A DNA stretch of 64,000 nt from the NCBI GenBank assembly GCA_964552195.1, contig CAZKFM010000007.1:62001-126000 (forward strand), read 5' to 3'. Shown in pieces: positions 61,117 to 64,000 of the stretch; the stretch's first letter is position 1, and the number at the start of each line of letters is the position of its first letter. The translations under genes and the position numbers were made by a program. Source of the stretch: CAZKAP01 sp964552195 (GTDB lineage Bacteria > Bacteroidota > Bacteroidia > Flavobacteriales > Flavobacteriaceae). The notes beneath the pieces were generated by a model, which was given only the letters and a program-made list of their open reading frames with translations, ran no database searches and was not told the origin of the DNA.

Positions 61117-61147
61117 AAAAAACCCGTTTGAGGGTTCAAACGGGTTT
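61117..61147 (-). terminator. Attenuator terminator of the his operon
   Basis: On the minus strand AAACCCGTTTGA pairs perfectly with TCAAACGGGTTT (12 bp, 61147-61136 with 61131-61120) across a 4-base loop, then a run of Ts to 61117. It lies 34 bases after the leader peptide stop and 17 bases before the hisG start codon, exactly where a transcription attenuator should be. Confidence 0.8.
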
Positions 61148-61180
61148 ACATTATTTTGATAAACACAGAAACACCTCCAG

Positions 61181-61234
61181 CTACGCCGCTAATGGAAAAT
61201 CGTGACGATGGGGATGTGACCAAACACTTTGCAT
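61181..61234 (-). CDS. hisL: Histidine operon leader peptide
   Basis: The 17-codon ORF reads MQSVWSHPHRHDFPLAA, from ATG 61234 to TAG 61181. Three of five consecutive codons are His (HPHRH). It is followed by a perfect terminator hairpin and then hisG. The arrangement is that of ribosome-mediated attenuation: ribosome stalling at His codons when charged tRNA-His is scarce should prevent terminator formation. I could not assign an antiterminator by eye with certainty; GGTGTTT at 61175-61169 could pair with AAACCC of the terminator's first arm with one bulge. Confidence 0.8.
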   Translation of the reverse strand: MQSVWSHPHRHDFPLAA

Positions 61235-61242
61235 ATTGGGCG

Positions 61243-61250
61243 CAAATTTA
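61243..61250 (-). promoter_or_regulatory. Candidate -7 element of the his operon
   Basis: TAAATTTG on the minus strand is an exact match to TAnnTTTG and lies 8 bases before the leader peptide ATG, which would make the leader nearly leaderless. A TTG at the expected -33 spacing is missing (nearest is 27 bases upstream), so this is tentative. Confidence 0.35.
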
Positions 61251-61259
61251 GCACTTAAT

Positions 61260-62075
61260 TTAGTTATTTCCTAAGATCAATGGGAGGCCGTCCTCACCTG
61301 AGCCAACGATGACCACCTTGGAGTTCGGGGACTCCGCCAGCTTCAGGGTGGCCTGTATTCCTTTTTCCTTGAGTATGTTCGTCGACAGGGACGCGTTGAG
61401 TATGCGGTTGGCCTCCGCCTTACCCTCTGCTTCTATACGCTGTCTTTCGGCCTCAAGGGCGGCAGCTTTATTCCGAAATTCGTATTCCAGTGCGGCTTGT
61501 TCCTGCTTGAGTTTACGCTCAATAGCATCCCGGATGGATTGTGGAAGAGTAATATCCCTTACCAGTATTTCGTTGAGCTGAATGTACTGGCCTTCCACGA
61601 TCTCCTTGGTTTCCTGAAATATTTCCTTCTGAATGGCGTCCCTCTTCTCAGAGTACAGCTGTTCAGGTGTGTATCTGCCGATAACACTCCGGGCAGCGGA
61701 ACGAATGGCCGGTTGCAAAACCCGCTCCTTGTACTGTTCACTCTTTTCCTGGTGCAACTGTCCGAGGGTCTCGTAATTGGGCTGATACCAGGCCGAGGCC
61801 TCGATCTGTATTTCCAGACCATTGGAGGAAAGGACTTTCATTTGCTCGTAGAGCTCCTGCTGCCGGACTTCGTAGATGAATACCCTGTTCCAGGGTGCTA
61901 CCAGGTGAAAGCCTTCGCCCAGGGGCGGTTTATTGGTAACTACACCGGCACCAAAGGTGCGATAGAGGACACCGGCCTTACCCGAACCGATCACGATAGA
62001 AGAACGGGAGACGACGATAACCAAAGCGATAAAGGCAATTAACAAAGGCATGGCTAGCCTGGGAAAACTTTTCAT
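61260..62075 (-). CDS. Prohibitin/SPFH-family membrane protein
   Basis: The 271-residue protein has one N-terminal TM helix (MPLLIAFIALVIVVS, residues 9-23). The SPFH/band 7 domain follows (GSGKAGVLYRTFGAGVVTNK, EGFHLVAPWNRVFIYEVRQQE), then a long charged coiled coil (QAALEYEFRNKAAALEAERQRIEAEGKAEA region, residues about 196-225). It is of prohibitin type and probably forms ring assemblies at the inner membrane, often with FtsH. It lies 26 bases upstream of the his leader ORF on the same strand. Confidence 0.9.
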   Translation of the reverse strand: MKSFPRLAMPLLIAFIALVIVVSRSSIVIGSGKAGVLYRTFGAGVVTNKPPLGEGFHLVAPWNRVFIYEVRQQELYEQMKVLSSNGLEIQIEASAWYQPNYETLGQLHQEKSEQYKERVLQPAIRSAARSVIGRYTPEQLYSEKRDAIQKEIFQETKEIVEGQYIQLNEILVRDITLPQSIRDAIERKLKQEQAALEYEFRNKAAALEAERQRIEAEGKAEANRILNASLSTNILKEKGIQATLKLAESPNSKVVIVGSGEDGLPLILGNN

Positions 62076-62102
62076 ACGTTTTATGAATTTGATGATGTGG
62101 GC

Positions 62103-64000
62103 TTAAAACAAGCCATTGAATTTTCGAATGAACCATTCGGCGGTCAAAGTTCCGGAAAGAATGAATAACAACAAAATAAAGTCAATCAGGGGTTTCCTTT
62201 CCACTTGTCGTGTCCGGAGTACGGACAGGGCCGGATCGGAGAGCAAAGCCCGTTCCAGGGAGTCGATCTGATCCGCGAAAAACACACGGCCTCCGCCCTT
62301 ACTGGTGAATCGATTTAACTTCTCAGGGTTTGCCCTGGTCCACAGCAACTCTGGGGTATACGATTCTACCGTGAAACTACCGGACTGCGAAATTTCCTCG
62401 CCTTCTGCATAAATGCGGTAGCGGTAATTACCAACGGCGAGCTCCCCAAGTCGGGTGGTATACTCACTGCCCGTGAAGTTAAAGGGATATACCTGGGTAA
62501 ACGTTCCGCCCACTTGCTGCACACGAATGCGCAGATCGGCCGTGGGATCCAGCTCAAATGAGGGGTTAAAGAACACGGCCCTGACCTCGATATTGCTCTT
62601 TTCCCTGATCTGTTCGGGCAGCTCCGCCTGCAGCCGGTTGCGCTGCCGGGATTCTGAAATAAAACGGATCAAACGGGAGAATGTCCGGTCGAAGGCGTCG
62701 AAGCTCCTCTGATTGCGATAGCATTGTGCGCGCCATTTCCACAGACCTTCCCCAATAAGAAATCCGCGATTGTAGCTATCCTTATCGGTCAGGAACAACA
62801 AGGGGTAACCTGTGCGAACACGTCGTGTTTCCTGCTGCAACAGCACCCGTACATCCGAGTCTACCCGGTAACTGCCCAGGTAGTCGTCGAGTCCGGGATA
62901 TTCCCTGATGTTCAGAGAGTCCCGGTTAAAGGCACTCCAAGACTCCCCGGGCAAAGCATCGAAAGACTCCTTAGGGCCAAAGTCTTCTTTCCGGATCACA
63001 TCCTGAAAACGGTTTACGGAATTCCAATCCGTTGAAAGTCCCGCAATCAAAAGGTAACCCTTTCGTTCCTGAGTAATCCGGGTGAGCAATCTGTTAAAGG
63101 TGGATCCGGGCTGGTAAAGAACAAAGGCGTCCCAGTCCGCGTATTGATTCAGGGCCTCACTCGGAGATATAATTCGCGCCTCGCGTTGCTTATTGCTTTC
63201 AATAATCTTCACCAAGACGGACAGATCGGGATGCGTAAGTTCACTGACCACAGCTATCCTCTTGCGTTCGTCTATTACTTCGACCCGTTTACGCCTTTGA
63301 TTGTTGATCGTGTTTTTTTCGCCCTCAGGACCGGACAGTACTGCCCGTATATCCTGTATACCCGGCCGATCAGTCCGAAATCGCTCTTCTATAATTACGC
63401 TATTTCGTTCGGGGGTGAATTCCACGACCCGGCTACTCCTTCGACTACCATTGATGCTAACCGTCAGGCGGCTGCTTACCTGACGATTACCGCTATAGGA
63501 CAAACTGATTTTCACCGGATAGTTATTTCCGAGAAAAGCAAAGCGATTGGCATCCAGATAATCGATCTTCAGGTCCTCATAACGAACGGTGTCGCCCACC
63601 GAAACCGCGAAAATCCGAGTGGATTCAGGGGGTGAAAAAAATTCGTAGTCCTTGCCTTCAGACTGGTTGCCGTCGGTAATGGTTATCCAGGCAGAAGGAC
63701 GATCGGAATACATTCGGTCGAGCCCGTCCAGCATTTTATCCATTCGACTGTCTTGCCCCTGAAAATCAAGGGTGTCCAATGGCTGCCATCCAGACCCAAA
63801 GGAAGTCAGGTGCAGGTCGAAACGCTCCCTGAGATTCGCGCTCTCCCTGAAATACTTCAGCAAGGATAGGCTGAGGTCGCTACCATCCAATTCCTTTACG
63901 GACAATGAGTTGTCAAAGGCAATTACCAGATTGGGTCTGGTTTCCGAGTAGGAGGTCTTCCTGATGCGGGGATTGAGCAGGAGTAAAAAAATAATGAAGT
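62103..64000 (-). CDS. VWA-like membrane protein, 5' end outside window
   Basis: The frame is open from the window edge (64000) to TAA-type stop at 62103, at least 632 residues. Just inside the edge is a hydrophobic run (FIIFLLLLNPRI), then a VWA-like strand NLVIAFDNSLSV with a DNS-x-S-type MIDAS and ITDGNQ about 90 residues later. The middle is beta-rich, and the C-terminus has a TM helix FILLLFILSGTLTAEWFIRK. Together these mark an inner-membrane protein with a large periplasmic part, of the kind often annotated as Bat-like or as a glutamine-amidotransferase-like membrane protein in Bacteroidota. Function unknown. Confidence 0.75.
   Translation of the reverse strand, partial: FIIFLLLLNPRIRKTSYSETRPNLVIAFDNSLSVKELDGSDLSLSLLKYFRESANLRERFDLHLTSFGSGWQPLDTLDFQGQDSRMDKMLDGLDRMYSDRPSAWITITDGNQSEGKDYEFFSPPESTRIFAVSVGDTVRYEDLKIDYLDANRFAFLGNNYPVKISLSYSGNRQVSSRLTVSINGSRRSSRVVEFTPERNSVIIEERFRTDRPGIQDIRAVLSGPEGEKNTINNQRRKRVEVIDERKRIAVVSELTHPDLSVLVKIIESNKQREARIISPSEALNQYADWDAFVLYQPGSTFNRLLTRITQERKGYLLIAGLSTDWNSVNRFQDVIRKEDFGPKESFDALPGESWSAFNRDSLNIREYPGLDDYLGSYRVDSDVRVLLQQETRRVRTGYPLLFLTDKDSYNRGFLIGEGLWKWRAQCYRNQRSFDAFDRTFSRLIRFISESRQRNRLQAELPEQIREKSNIEVRAVFFNPSFELDPTADLRIRVQQVGGTFTQVYPFNFTGSEYTTRLGELAVGNYRYRIYAEGEEISQSGSFTVESYTPELLWTRANPEKLNRFTSKGGGRVFFADQIDSLERALLSDPALSVLRTRQVERKPLIDFILLLFILSGTLTAEWFIRKFNGLF

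Noticed and set aside
1..64000. CRISPR arrays, insertion sequences, prophage, tRNA or rRNA genes
   Set aside because: I found no regularly spaced repeats, transposase or integrase motifs, and no cloverleaf-like segments with a T-loop; absence by eye is not proof for single tRNAs.

Overview
The window looks like a chromosomal segment of a marine-type Bacteroidota bacterium, most likely Flavobacteriaceae. The evidence is a short primary sigma factor (about 288 aa, no region 1.1), a MutS2 without Smr domain, a fused E1 alpha/beta dehydrogenase, DUF4369/TlpA-type lipoproteins, LpxH-like and lysophospholipid-acyltransferase-like lipid A genes, frequent TTG/GTG starts with weak Shine-Dalgarno sites, and sites matching the Bacteroidota promoter form TTG-N17-20-TAnnTTTG. 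Base composition is balanced (near 50% GC by eye), with a few AT-rich islands around 17.9-19.1 kb and 27.9-29.1 kb. I saw no rRNA, tRNA, CRISPR array, transposase or integrase.

Layout. 0-16.6 kb is housekeeping: acyl carrier protein phosphodiesterase, glmM, a lipid A acyltransferase, a rhomboid protease, a two-lobed retropepsin-PDZ protein, a TlpA-like lipoprotein, a FAD/Fe-S dehydrogenase, an LpxH-like hydrolase, aroC, a dicarboxylate symporter, mutS2 and ung. 16.6-20.4 kb holds a lone receiver domain, an orphan cytoplasmic substrate-binding protein, a DUF1835 protein, an eIF1/SUI1-like factor and a 2-oxoglutarate-type oxygenase.

20.5-28.4 kb is the most interesting region: a tightly packed, all-forward nine-gene operon. 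It encodes a branched-chain-type 2-oxoacid dehydrogenase E1 (alpha-beta fusion), a geranylgeranyl-reductase-type flavoprotein, a SAM methyltransferase, a type III polyketide synthase with intact Cys-His-Asn triad, an SDR with enoyl-ACP-reductase spacing (Tyr-x6-Lys), a FabZ-like dehydratase, a FabF-like ketosynthase, an acyl carrier protein and a two-helix membrane protein. The gene content suggests that a branched acyl starter is extended on the dedicated ACP and passed to the type III PKS. The resulting alkylresorcinol, pyrone or quinone-like lipid would then be methylated and redox-tailored. The product is unknown.

28.5-43.3 kb is secretory and envelope biology: small unknown proteins, a GH30 glycosidase lipoprotein, a five-gene LolA-like/ABC/outer-membrane-barrel operon (31.3-36.3 kb), trehalase with an EamA transporter, a dienelactone hydrolase-like lipoprotein, a VWA lipoprotein, an M14 carboxypeptidase and an amidase. 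43.5-54 kb holds menB, an SF2 helicase, rpoD with a strong terminator, two tandem paralogous microprotein ORFs, several lineage-restricted unknowns, two tandem alpha/beta hydrolases and a MoxR/chelatase-like ATPase with a VWA partner.

54-61.3 kb is the complete histidine operon hisG-D-C-B-H-A-F-IE on the minus strand. It is preceded by a His-rich 17-residue leader ORF and an intrinsic terminator, a classical attenuation arrangement. A prohibitin-family gene and a truncated VWA-like membrane protein close the window.
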